DNA of 60,484 bases from an uncultured Prevotellaceae bacterium (GTDB lineage: Bacteria; Bacteroidota; Bacteroidia; Bacteroidales; Bacteroidaceae). Shown here piece by piece: positions 53,901 through 60,484 of the stretch. The position numbers and the translations under genes are program-made. The notes beneath the pieces were generated by a model, which saw nothing but the letters and a program-made list of their open reading frames with translations, searched no databases and had not been told where the DNA came from. The stretch spans positions 1-60,484 of the forward strand of contig CAMVOK010000021.1 in the NCBI GenBank assembly GCA_947169115.1, read 5' to 3'. Each line of letters begins with the position of its first letter. Position 1 is the stretch's first letter.

Positions 53901-56287
53901 CTGAGGGTGGGCGACGTTCCACTCCACCCCTCGGCCGAGCTCATGTCGGGATTGGTGACCAGGAAGGTGATGTTGTATCCGCTGGCTCCGGGTGTGGTGT
54001 TGCCCATGAAGGTCTTGCAGTAGGAGAGCACGTTGTTGTAGTGGGTAGCGCATTCGGCCGCCGTAGCTGTGGCCACCGCCGTTTCTGTGGTAGCGAGGTT
54101 GGTGGCGAGGGTGGAGTTGGCCGTGCCTGTGTCGTCGGTGTGCGTACTGGCGGCTAAGGTGCGTACCTTTGCGATGAGGTTGAGTACTTTATCGCGTTCG
54201 GCATCAACAATGGCATCATTGATGTCATCGGCCTGGTCCATGGTGAGAATCATCCAGCGCGAGGCTGTCTGTGCCTCGGCAGGGCTATAGGTGGCTGTGG
54301 TGAGTGCGTTGGAGGCGTCGGCAGCCAGGCAGGTGGGTGTGCCCGTGTTGGCGGGGTGCATTAGGTAATAGGTGTCCATGCTAACCTGCGACCCTCCGGT
54401 GCCGAAGGTGGCATCCCACCACCCCAGATGGAGGTGAATCTGGGTGTAGTTGTTCTTTGCCGTGCCGCTTGCGCTGAAGCTGCTGCCGTTGTAGTAGATG
54501 TATCGCCCGGTGCTGACATTCTTGAAATAATAGTATTGCGTGGTGGGGTCGAATTCGATGTACCAGGCCGCCTTGTCGTCGTCGGCAGCAGCGGCATCGT
54601 TGGCGTATGTCGTCCATTGCAACGAGGTGCCGGAGGCCGCGAGATAGCAACTGGAGTTCAAGCCATAGCTTGAGTGGGTGTTGCGCAGGTAATATTTTGT
54701 GTTGTCGGTGTGGTGGAAACAGTAGCCTGGCAAGAATCCGCCACTGGCAGGAACCATGCCGTCCTCGCACATGGCCTGGGCCAGTAGTCCGCAGCCGTAG
54801 TACTGGAGGTCTGTGTGGGTGTCCTCATGGGCTCCGTTGATGGTGTAGCTGGTTTGATTGGAGCCGCTGGCAGCCCAGTTGTGGGAGCCACCACCGGTGA
54901 TGTATTCGGTGTTGTTGTTGTCCCAAAAACGACTGAGGTCGCGAGCCCGTTTGCCATACCATGTGCCATAGGTGTCATTTGACTCATGCAGATTCCACGA
55001 ACCGTGGGTGCCTACGCCGATGCCGTGCAGGGCTTCGTGCATGGCTGTGCCCGTAGCCTGATAGTCCTCGCTGGGGCCATAGCGAATCCATCCCCCGTAG
55101 GAGCAGTCTGCCGTGGCAACGCCAGAATTGTAGTTGGCCGTGGGGGTAAAGGCTGTTATGCTGGTCGTCTGGTTCCAGTAGCCGATGAGTCCGTCCATAG
55201 CCCCCTTGATGCGGGCATCGATGTTGTCGTCGCCCGACGAGTTGAAGTTGTAGGTAAAGTGGCCGCTGGGCAGGGTGTAGATACGCAGCACATCGCCATA
55301 TCCCACGGCATAGGAGGTTGTGACGGCGTAGGCACGAATGTAGTAGCAAGTGCCAGGGGTGAGTTGGTCGAGGACGTGGATGTAGCCTACGTGGTCGATG
55401 TAGCGTGTGGAGCGGTCGTCGGCCACGGTGGGCAGGGTGTTTGTGCTGCTATAGCAGAAACCCTGTTCCAGGATGTCGTTTCCGCTCACGGTGCTGCGGG
55501 CAAAGGCAATGTCGCGCCCTACGGCATACCGCGTGTCGGTGGTCACCGTGGGTGCAACACCCGACCCGCTTGTAGTACGGGTGTAGAAGATGCTGTTGCG
55601 GGCGTTCCTTACAGCGCTCTTCAGGGTGGCATAGGCCGAAACAACGTTGCTCTCCGAACCGTTGGAGACGTAGCTGCTGGCCGTGGTGATGGCCGAGTTG
55701 AGCGTGCTCAGAGCACTGCTCTGCATCGACGACTCCTTGACGGAATTGGCTACTGTCAACAGGGCACTAAGTCCGGCACGCAGGTCGGCCAAGGTGGTGC
55801 TTTCTTGGGTAAGCCTGAAGTTGTCGAAGGCCACCCAGTTGCCCGTACAGCTTTCCAGCTTGATGCCAATCTCGGCCGTGCCGTCCACCACGTAGAACGT
55901 AACGCTGTAGGAGTCGTTATAGGCACCGATGGTGGTGGTGTTCTGGTTGCCCACCAGATAGGCTCCCTCAGCTGCCGAACCATCTTGCGTATTGGCGGCC
56001 GCCACCGTCAGCGTGTAGCGCCCATTGGCTAGCCCGGTAAGGTTTTGCAACAGATAGCTATCGGGAAGGTTGTTGCCCGAGGCCACCCATCGTTCGGCAT
56101 AGGCCTTGAAGTTCTTTCCATTAAAGGCACTGTTGGTCTGTGTTTGGAACCCCTTGTTCAGCCAACCACCAAATCCCATTCCGTCGAATCCGGGGTTGAG
56201 GATGCTGGAGGTCATGTCGGTAGCGGACACAGCCGACAACGTGGAGCATAAAAAGATACCCAGCAGGAAAGATAGTCTATTTCTCAT
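50915..56287 (-). CDS. Giant secreted protein with HExxH metallopeptidase-like domain and T9SS-type C-terminus
   Basis: It has 1790 residues. After the signal peptide (MRNRLSFLLGIFLCSTLSAV) comes a galactose-binding-like domain (near 28-160, ending NWVAFDNFRL) and a Fn3-like segment (240-340). A zinc-peptidase-like segment with HEALHGIGVGTH (417-428) follows, then a trefoil-like region (520-600). Three or four further galactose-binding-like repeats carry the PNGTYYIGGS...NWVAMDNFFL pattern (near 1000-1540). The last 40 residues (VYDLQGRRVTQSHKGIFIVN) resemble the C-terminal sorting domain of T9SS cargo. sprA in the same window fits. Substrate unknown; the H-to-H spacing is odd for a metzincin. 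Confidence 0.85.
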   Translation of the reverse strand: MRNRLSFLLGIFLCSTLSAVSATDMTSSILNPGFDGMGFGGWLNKGFQTQTNSAFNGKNFKAYAERWVASGNNLPDSYLLQNLTGLANGRYTLTVAAANTQDGSAAEGAYLVGNQNTTTIGAYNDSYSVTFYVVDGTAEIGIKLESCTGNWVAFDNFRLTQESTTLADLRAGLSALLTVANSVKESSMQSSALSTLNSAITTASSYVSNGSESNVVSAYATLKSAVRNARNSIFYTRTTSGSGVAPTVTTDTRYAVGRDIAFARSTVSGNDILEQGFCYSSTNTLPTVADDRSTRYIDHVGYIHVLDQLTPGTCYYIRAYAVTTSYAVGYGDVLRIYTLPSGHFTYNFNSSGDDNIDARIKGAMDGLIGYWNQTTSITAFTPTANYNSGVATADCSYGGWIRYGPSEDYQATGTAMHEALHGIGVGTHGSWNLHESNDTYGTWYGKRARDLSRFWDNNNTEYITGGGSHNWAASGSNQTSYTINGAHEDTHTDLQYYGCGLLAQAMCEDGMVPASGGFLPGYCFHHTDNTKYYLRNTHSSYGLNSSCYLAASGTSLQWTTYANDAAAADDDKAAWYIEFDPTTQYYYFKNVSTGRYIYYNGSSFSASGTAKNNYTQIHLHLGWWDATFGTGGSQVSMDTYYLMHPANTGTPTCLAADASNALTTATYSPAEAQTASRWMILTMDQADDINDAIVDAERDKVLNLIAKVRTLAASTHTDDTGTANSTLATNLATTETAVATATAAECATHYNNVLSYCKTFMGNTTPGASGYNITFLVTNPDMSSAEGWSGTSPTLSYTVAEFYQMAFDFYQTLPSMPHGRYRMKMQAFQRPGSSTDVFTDYKDGGTDDNPITATIYIGTGTQTMADISTEAQTSRLGVGNETEVTYSDETAYLPNDMQAGAHYFSNSYYDNTVEVEEFTGGTLQFGIKSTSYVTYDWTLFDNLRLYYFGSQTDGQDPAATADGYDITGAMAPYLSTYSQQQWTSDGIGTSGNGSNNHTNGDASVTKPYFESWTSSSGALSNRSIQQTITELPNGTYYIGGSFIASRQNDASLNITGTTFFAGDQSIDISTGNGVPERYSLRVSVTDGTLTYGVRLTDTNANWVAMDNFFLIFDGTADEYYAKATNTSPVRVVLRNPTMDEGTTGWTCTGDAWSTNTTTYTNFFGQFMERWVANNNSLTNSTAMQAVSLRQGNYTLQAAVNAVQQGNTPLSVSGVSLHFADKSVSCHTGNGAPQIYSVTARLEADDYDLGLRISDTDANWVAWDNVILYYYGNGLTPYETALALCRSAVETNEPSLPGAAQSALDDYEWTSSEYESKTSEEINTAITILNNGIAISNASQVATSLIDNADFTGGTNGMDVQGSGGSISVPTEWTFIRNYSGWNDTRVVDISGTKAFNAWAGSITQAELYQDLTGLPNGTYRLTADIKTDTDAQDARVALYGYGSADYIARSADAGKDISGSANDFHTYTVAFEVTNHTARIGIRSDHSYYQVKDIALEFVTNVSQASAETDAGYLRHDFRWSEATEFDATINKYAYAQGVTLYPTVVNQIIKARAGQLTNSRNVVVGGTCADFVITDGTPLALTSATGAFTATSASYTRNMPVKGDGHSRWGTLIMPMTLSSNGDVTFFQMTSVGDGQMRFSSLSGDIAPNTPVLFRLTEEAESLTLNSSGTIGLTTAAQSDLTTATDWQMVGTYSGTTLSVGSSTYYIAQDKFWAPTSRTVSIAPYRAWFQANDNNVKSFNIFIEDDTDGLFQLDADNGQLQPVYDLQGRRVTQSHKGIFIVNGRKTVIR

Positions 56288-56331
56288 GATGTTTTCCTGT
56301 CAAATTTGTAACAATATTGCATATTTGCCTA

Positions 56332-56339
56332 CAAAAGTA
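56332..56339 (-). promoter_or_regulatory. -7 box TACTTTTG for the 1790-residue protein
   Basis: Minus-strand TAnnTTTG match 45 nt before the ATG at 56287. Confidence 0.4.
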
Positions 56340-56372
56340 TTCAAAAAATATTAGTTTACACCGAAAAAAGTG

Positions 56373-56380
56373 TACTTTTG
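56373..56380 (+). promoter_or_regulatory. -7 box TACTTTTG for xseA
   Basis: TAnnTTTG match 25 nt before the GTG at 56406; it rules out the in-frame GTG at 56370 as the start. Confidence 0.5.
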
Positions 56381-56405
56381 TAAAGAAAAAACAAAAAAAC
56401 TTATC

Positions 56406-57641
56406 GTGGATAGCATATTGACGCTCTATGAACTAAATACTCTTGTGCGGGAGACTGTGGAGGACGGTATGTCTGACACCTATTGGGTGCAGGGCGAACT
56501 GAGTGAGGGGCGCCAAGGCTACGGTGGACACTTCTACGGCGAGATGGTGCAACGAGCCGACGATGACTCGTATTCATCCGCGGGAAGGGGTACATCTCCC
56601 CGACACAACAAAGCAGGACAGGCTAACCAGGTGGCAAAGGCCCGCGTCACCTGTTGGGCGCAGACTTGGCATCAGGTGTCGCAAAAGTTCGAGGAGGCAA
56701 CTGGCCACCCCTTGCAAGCCGGTATGAAGGTACTGGCCGAGGTGTCGGTCACCTTCCATCAACAATATGGTTACAGTCTGAACGTGCTGGACATCGACCC
56801 CTCATACACCTTGGGCGATGCGGCCCGTCGACGCAGGGAGATTCTGCACCAGCTGGAGCAGGATGGCATCCTGCACGACAATCAGACCTTGCCTATTCCC
56901 ATGCTCGCACGCCGTGTGGCCGTAGTCAGCAGTGCCTCGGCAGCAGGATATGGCGATTTTTGCAACCAGTTGGAGAATAATGACTATGGTTTCCATTTCG
57001 AGCTTTCGCTTTTCCCTGCCGTGATGCAAGGGGCGAGGGTAGAGGAGACGGTGATTTCTGCCCTGGAAAGGATTTCCAGAGAACAGGACAGGTGGGATGT
57101 GGTGGTCATCATTCGTGGTGGTGGGGCTACAAGCGATTTGGCCGACTTCGACAGCTATCCGCTTGCTGCCTGTGTTGCGCAGATGCCCTTGCCTATCATT
57201 ACGGGTATTGGGCACGAACGCGACGAGACTGTGCTTGACCATGTTGCCCACACCCATCTGAAAACGCCGACAGCCGTTGCCTCATTCCTGATAGAACACA
57301 TGGCAGATACGGCTGTGCGCCTTGAGGAACTGGGACGGAAAATAGGAATGAATGTTACAGAACAGTTGACCAAGGGACAGCATCGGATGGAACTTTTGGA
57401 ACAGCGTTTCGTCCACGATGTTTCCAATATACTGGTGAATCAACGTCACCGCATCGATATGCTGGATTTGCGGCTCAAGGGTGTAAACCCCGATTTGCTT
57501 CTCCAGCGTGGATATAGTATGACCCTTGTTGATGGGCGTTTGCTGCGCGATGTGTCCCAACTTGCAGAAGGGAAGGTACTGACGACGCGCATTGAGCACG
57601 GGGAGATAAATTCAATCGTACAATCATGGAAGAAAAACTAA
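56406..57641 (+). CDS. xseA: Exodeoxyribonuclease VII large subunit
   Basis: With XseB it degrades single-stranded DNA. The chosen GTG start gives 411 residues (MDSILTLYELNTLVRETVED). The OB fold has WVQGELSEGRQGYGGHFYGEM; the catalytic domain shows VVSSASAAGYGDFCNQL, IIRGGGATSDLADFDSY and GIGHERDETVLDHVAH. LLLQRGYSMTL marks the C-terminus. Residues around 56-70 (DSYSSAGRGTSPRHN) are an apparent small insert after the OB strand, with no repeat match that I can see. It overlaps xseB by 16 bp. Confidence 0.94.
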   Translation: MDSILTLYELNTLVRETVEDGMSDTYWVQGELSEGRQGYGGHFYGEMVQRADDDSYSSAGRGTSPRHNKAGQANQVAKARVTCWAQTWHQVSQKFEEATGHPLQAGMKVLAEVSVTFHQQYGYSLNVLDIDPSYTLGDAARRRREILHQLEQDGILHDNQTLPIPMLARRVAVVSSASAAGYGDFCNQLENNDYGFHFELSLFPAVMQGARVEETVISALERISREQDRWDVVVIIRGGGATSDLADFDSYPLAACVAQMPLPIITGIGHERDETVLDHVAHTHLKTPTAVASFLIEHMADTAVRLEELGRKIGMNVTEQLTKGQHRMELLEQRFVHDVSNILVNQRHRIDMLDLRLKGVNPDLLLQRGYSMTLVDGRLLRDVSQLAEGKVLTTRIEHGEINSIVQSWKKN

Positions 57642-57817
57642 CCTACGAACAGGCTATGGCCAGACTGGAAGCGTTGGCCACAAAGATGGAACAGGGGACA
57701 ATGCCCATAGACGAACTGGCCGATCGTCTTCGTGAAGCGCAAGGCTTGATTAAGTTTTGCCGCGAGCAACTCTATGCTGCTGACAAGGCCGTGCAACAGA
57801 TACTTAGTCCCGAATAA
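57626..57817 (+). CDS. xseB: Exodeoxyribonuclease VII small subunit
   Basis: It has 63 residues, the family size, all helical: LTYEQAMARLEALATKMEQG, then MPIDELADRLREAQGLIKFC. It starts within the end of xseA and should be translationally coupled. The pair may contribute to removal of single-stranded ends in mismatch and recombination processes, from family knowledge. Confidence 0.96.
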   Translation: MEEKLTYEQAMARLEALATKMEQGTMPIDELADRLREAQGLIKFCREQLYAADKAVQQILSPE

Positions 57818-57839
57818 TGATTAATTCAGAAATTATGTG

Positions 57840-57847
57840 TACCTTTG
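57840..57847 (+). promoter_or_regulatory. -7 box TACCTTTG for ilvE
   Basis: TAnnTTTG match; the 90 nt to the ilvE ATG are a run of AACTTTGA/AAACTCT repeats (57857-57920), giving a repeat-made leader. Confidence 0.45.
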
Positions 57848-57936
57848 CATCGTATTTCTAACTTTCAACTTTGATTTTTCAACTTTGAACTCTAAACTCT
57901 AAACTTTGAACTTTAAACTTTTAAAATAGGTATTAT

Positions 57937-58959
57937 ATGGAAAAGATTGATTGGAAGAACCTTTCTTTTGGTTACATCAAGACCGACTACAATGTTCGTT
58001 GCTACTATCGCAACGGCAAGTGGGGTGAGATTGAGGTTTGCAGTGAGGAGACCATCCCCATGCACATGGCAGCCGTCTGTCTGCATTATGGACAGGAGGC
58101 ATTCGAAGGCATGAAGGCATATCGTTGCCCCGATGGCAAGGTACGTGTGTTCCGTACGGAGGAAAATGCTGCCCGTATGCAGTCCACGGCACGTGGTTTG
58201 GTCATGCCCGAAGTTCCCACAGAGATGTTCAATGCCATGATTGATCGCGTGGTTCGTCTCAACGAGCGTTGGATTCCCCCATACGAGAGTGGAGCTACAC
58301 TTTACCTTCGTCCACTCCTCATTGGTACCAGTGCTCAGGTAGGAGTGCATCCCTCTGAAGAATACCTTTTCATGATATTCGTAACTCCCGTAGGACCATA
58401 CTTTAAGGGCGGTTTTGCTACGAATCCATACGTTATCACACGCGATTACGACCGTTCGGCTCCCCTCGGAACAGGTTGCTATAAGGTGGGTGGAAACTAT
58501 GCCGCTTCCCTTCGTGCCAACAAGTGGGCACACGAACAGGGCTACTCTTGTGAGTTCTATCTCGATGCCAAGGAGAAGAAGTACATCGACGAGTGTGGTG
58601 CTGCCAACTTCTTCGGCATCAAGGACAATACATACGTAACTCCGAAGAGCACCAGCATCCTTCCCTCCGTGACGAACAAGAGCCTGATGCAACTGGCCGA
58701 GGATTTGGGTATGAAGGTTGAACGCCGACAGATACCCCTCGAAGAATTGGAGACCTTCGAAGAGGCAGGTGCCTGTGGTACTGCAGCCGTTATCTCACCC
58801 ATCCAACGTATCGACGACCCCGAGACGGGTAAGAGCTACGTCTTCAGCAAGGATGGTAAGCCAGGCCCTGTAAGCACCAAACTATTCAATAAACTCATCG
58901 CCATCCAGTATGGTATCGAACCCGACACACACGGATGGACAAGGGTGGTTATTGAATAG
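57937..58959 (+). CDS. ilvE: Branched-chain amino acid aminotransferase
   Basis: This PLP fold IV enzyme makes the last step of valine, leucine and isoleucine synthesis. It has 340 residues. Signatures: LHYGQEAFEGMKAYRCPDG, the PLP lysine in TGCYKVGGNYAAS (about residue 186) and YIDECGAANFFGI for the E-x-G-x-x-N motif. GACGTAAVISPI comes near the C-terminus. It is cytoplasmic. The gap after the gene holds the repeat at 58960-59111. Confidence 0.96.
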   Translation: MEKIDWKNLSFGYIKTDYNVRCYYRNGKWGEIEVCSEETIPMHMAAVCLHYGQEAFEGMKAYRCPDGKVRVFRTEENAARMQSTARGLVMPEVPTEMFNAMIDRVVRLNERWIPPYESGATLYLRPLLIGTSAQVGVHPSEEYLFMIFVTPVGPYFKGGFATNPYVITRDYDRSAPLGTGCYKVGGNYAASLRANKWAHEQGYSCEFYLDAKEKKYIDECGAANFFGIKDNTYVTPKSTSILPSVTNKSLMQLAEDLGMKVERRQIPLEELETFEEAGACGTAAVISPIQRIDDPETGKSYVFSKDGKPGPVSTKLFNKLIAIQYGIEPDTHGWTRVVIE

Positions 58960-59111
58960 AACGGGAGTTAAAGGGGAGTTATGCTCACTTCGTTCGCGGA
59001 GGTAAAGAGAAGTTAAAGGGACAATACTTTTGCAGGTTGAATCATCCAGTCTAATACTATCGTCCCTATAACTCCTGAAACGAAGGCTCTTAACTCCCTT
59101 TTAACTCCTCT
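58960..59111. repeat. Composite repeat with GAGTTAAA arms and CATCCAGTCTAATAC core
   Basis: The left arm (GGGAGTTAAAGGGGAGTTA) and right arm (TTAACTCCCTTTTAACTCC) are imperfect inverses. The core (59042-59057) equals that at 29870-29885. It fills the gap between ilvE and mrp. Confidence 0.8.
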
Positions 59112-60215
59112 TTAACTCCTATTCATTTCCACAACCTTTGTGGCCGGCATTTCCTGATTTCGGCGGTCTGTTTGTGTAACGACCTTGGCAGCCAGTTGCA
59201 TGAAAGCATTACCCTGTGGAGTGCTAGGGTCAAGAGCAACAGGGGTACCATGGTCGCCCTGTTCGCAAATGTCCTGTACGACAGGTATCTGTCCCAGCAG
59301 GGGCACATTCATTTCCTCAGCTAATTGTTTCACACCCTCTTTCCCGAAGAGGTAGTACCGTTCGTCGGGGTGCTGGGCAGGTGTGAACCACGACATATTC
59401 TCTACAAGTCCGAGGATGGGGACATTCACCTTTTCATTCTGATACATGTTGATGCCCTTTCTGGCATCGGCCAAAGCCACTTGCTGGGGAGTCGATACAA
59501 TGACGGCTCCCGTGATGGGCAGCGTCTGCACCAAGGTGAGGTGGATATCCGAGGTGCCCGGTGGGGTATCGAGGATGAAGTAGTCGAGGTCGCCCCACGA
59601 GGCATCGCCAATGAGTTGCTTCAGAGCATTGCAAGCCATGCCGCCACGCCACAATGTCGCTTGTTCGGGAGATACGAAGAAACCTATTGACAGCACCTTC
59701 ACACCATATTGCTCCACAGGAACAATCAGGTCACGCCCTTCTATGCGTTCGGAGTAGGGACGGGCATCCTCTATCTGGAACATCTTGGGTACCGAGGGCC
59801 CGAAAATGTCGCAGTCGAGCAAGCCGACGCGAAGCCCCAGTCGTGCCAAGGCTACGGCCAGATTGGCAGCTACCGTGCTCTTGCCCACACCGCCTTTGCC
59901 GGAACTTACGGCAATGATATTCCGTACGCCAGGCAACAACTCAGGAATATCGGGGCGCGGAGCCTGTAGCGATTTTGTCTTTATCTCTACCGTTACGTCC
60001 TTCGATACGTAGGCATGTATGGCCGCTTCGCAAGCCTTCACCATGCTCTTCATAAACGGGTCTGTAGGCTTGTCGAATATGAGTGAAAACGAAACGTGCA
60101 TTCCGCTAATGCGCAGGTCGTCCTCTACCATTTTCATCTCCACCACGTTCTTGCCCGTGCCTGGGTATCTTACCGTGGCCAGAGCATCCATTATCAATTT
60201 AGGGTAAATCGTCAT
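59112..60215 (-). CDS. Mrp/NBP35-type iron-sulfur carrier ATPase lacking CxxC
   Basis: A P-loop ATPase of the Mrp/ApbC class, 367 residues from ATG 60215. The N-terminal MIP18-like domain (IMDALATVRYPGTGKNVVE) precedes the deviant Walker A, AVSSGKGGVGKSTVAANLA, then LLDCDIFGPSVP and DYFILDTPPGTSD. Classical members have a CxxC after ENMS; here the segment is ENMSWFTPAQHPDERYYLFG with no cysteine pair. I recall this variant in Bacteroidetes and the related HCF101 type, so the loss is probably real and not an error. TTG 60227 is a less likely start. Confidence 0.92.
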   Translation of the reverse strand: MTIYPKLIMDALATVRYPGTGKNVVEMKMVEDDLRISGMHVSFSLIFDKPTDPFMKSMVKACEAAIHAYVSKDVTVEIKTKSLQAPRPDIPELLPGVRNIIAVSSGKGGVGKSTVAANLAVALARLGLRVGLLDCDIFGPSVPKMFQIEDARPYSERIEGRDLIVPVEQYGVKVLSIGFFVSPEQATLWRGGMACNALKQLIGDASWGDLDYFILDTPPGTSDIHLTLVQTLPITGAVIVSTPQQVALADARKGINMYQNEKVNVPILGLVENMSWFTPAQHPDERYYLFGKEGVKQLAEEMNVPLLGQIPVVQDICEQGDHGTPVALDPSTPQGNAFMQLAAKVVTQTDRRNQEMPATKVVEMNRS

Positions 60216-60484
60216 ATTGAATGTCAAATGTCAAATATTGAATGTCAAATATTGAATGTCAAATGTTAAATGTAAAATGTTCCGCATTCAAGCAAGTTTG
60301 ATATTGTTCTCGCTGCTCATTCGTTTGGCTCTGCACTCGCTTAATCGCAGACTTCAATTCTCAATGCTCAATGTTCAATGTTCAATGTTCTAACCGGACG
60401 GCTTTTAGCCTACGCTTGGCTCGTCCAAGAATGTTCAATTCTCAATGTTCAATTCTCAATGTTCAATTCTCAATGTTCAATTCT
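60216..60484. repeat. Repeat-filled region at right edge
   Basis: AATGTCAAAT arrays (60225-60275), a unique stretch with CGCTCATTCGTTTGGCTCT-like text (60285-60350), GTTCAATTCTCAAT arrays and the inverted third-family core (60387-60432). No gene is visible. Confidence 0.75.
60387..60432 (-). repeat. Third-family core, inverted copy
   Basis: Reverse complement of the 22841-22886 unit apart from the loop (TAAAA instead of CTTCG) and one base in CGTCCGGTTAGAAC. Arms of GAACATT type flank both. Confidence 0.85.

Noticed and set aside
1..60484. tRNA or rRNA genes
   Set aside because: I saw no cloverleaf with TTCGANNC-type arms or rRNA signature, though no covariance search could be run, so a tRNA in a gap could be missed.

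Overview
The window looks like chromosome from a Bacteroidales bacterium, most likely Prevotellaceae. This is inferred from several features. Bacteroidetes-type -7 boxes (TAnnTTTG) lie just upstream of many start codons. There is a SprA-like type IX secretion (T9SS) protein, a DUF4290 protein, large secreted proteins with Prevotella-like C-terminal sorting ends, and a four-gene methylmalonyl-CoA decarboxylase set typical of succinate/propionate fermenters. No rRNA, tRNA, CRISPR array, transposase, integrase or phage gene was recognised. Most genes are ordinary chromosomal genes.

Layout. 1-5506 (minus): a secreted clan-A glycosidase running off the left edge, and a GH35 beta-galactosidase. 5618-9246: a zinc-ribbon membrane protein, then glyA, pyrI and pyrB on the minus strand. 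9412-16979 (plus): PBP1A, kdsB, a MORN-repeat protein, a branching enzyme and a DUF6057-like membrane protein. 16995-19383 (minus): a Gly/His/Asn-rich secreted protein, a small 83-residue protein and ispE. 19454-30269 (plus): tsaB, DUF4290, murA, rimM, dxr, rseP, a small lipoprotein, cca, an SLC13/RCK permease and a STAS protein. 30418-41597 (minus): YbjQ, a GlsB-type membrane protein, sprA, ruvA, a lipoprotein and a beta-barrel protein. 41774-44590: cysQ, a phosphodiesterase and a MATE exporter. 44714-48536 (plus): the decarboxylase operon. 48636-56287: a fasciclin lipoprotein facing a 1790-residue secreted putative metalloprotease. 56406-60215: xseA, xseB, ilvE and an Mrp ATPase.

Functional links. 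sprA encodes the probable outer-membrane translocon of T9SS, and the 1790-residue protein has the kind of C-terminus that T9SS sorts. The two glycosidases form a secreted sugar-cleaving pair. PBP1A, murA, kdsB, dxr and ispE supply the envelope and its isoprenoid carriers. The decarboxylase subunits together would turn methylmalonyl-CoA decarboxylation into a sodium gradient.

The most unusual content is the repeat DNA. At least three families of short self-complementary repeats fill the gaps between genes: (1) GC-rich CCTCCCC hairpins, often paired as terminal inverted repeats about 120-165 bp apart; (2) AG/CT-rich or TTCAAAG-type arms around short conserved cores; (3) GAACATT arrays around a CAAGCGTAG/CGTCCG hairpin. 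Copies also sit in frame inside proteins (three in cca, one in dxr) and form the C-terminal ends of tsaB, the MATE exporter, the small lipoprotein and probably rimM. Two near-identical copies, about 200 bp each and inverted, bracket the permease-STAS-YbjQ block. This resembles the behaviour of Rickettsia palindromic elements, but I recognise none of these families.

All calls come from reading the sequence and translations. No database search, alignment or folding program was run, so family names rest on remembered motifs.
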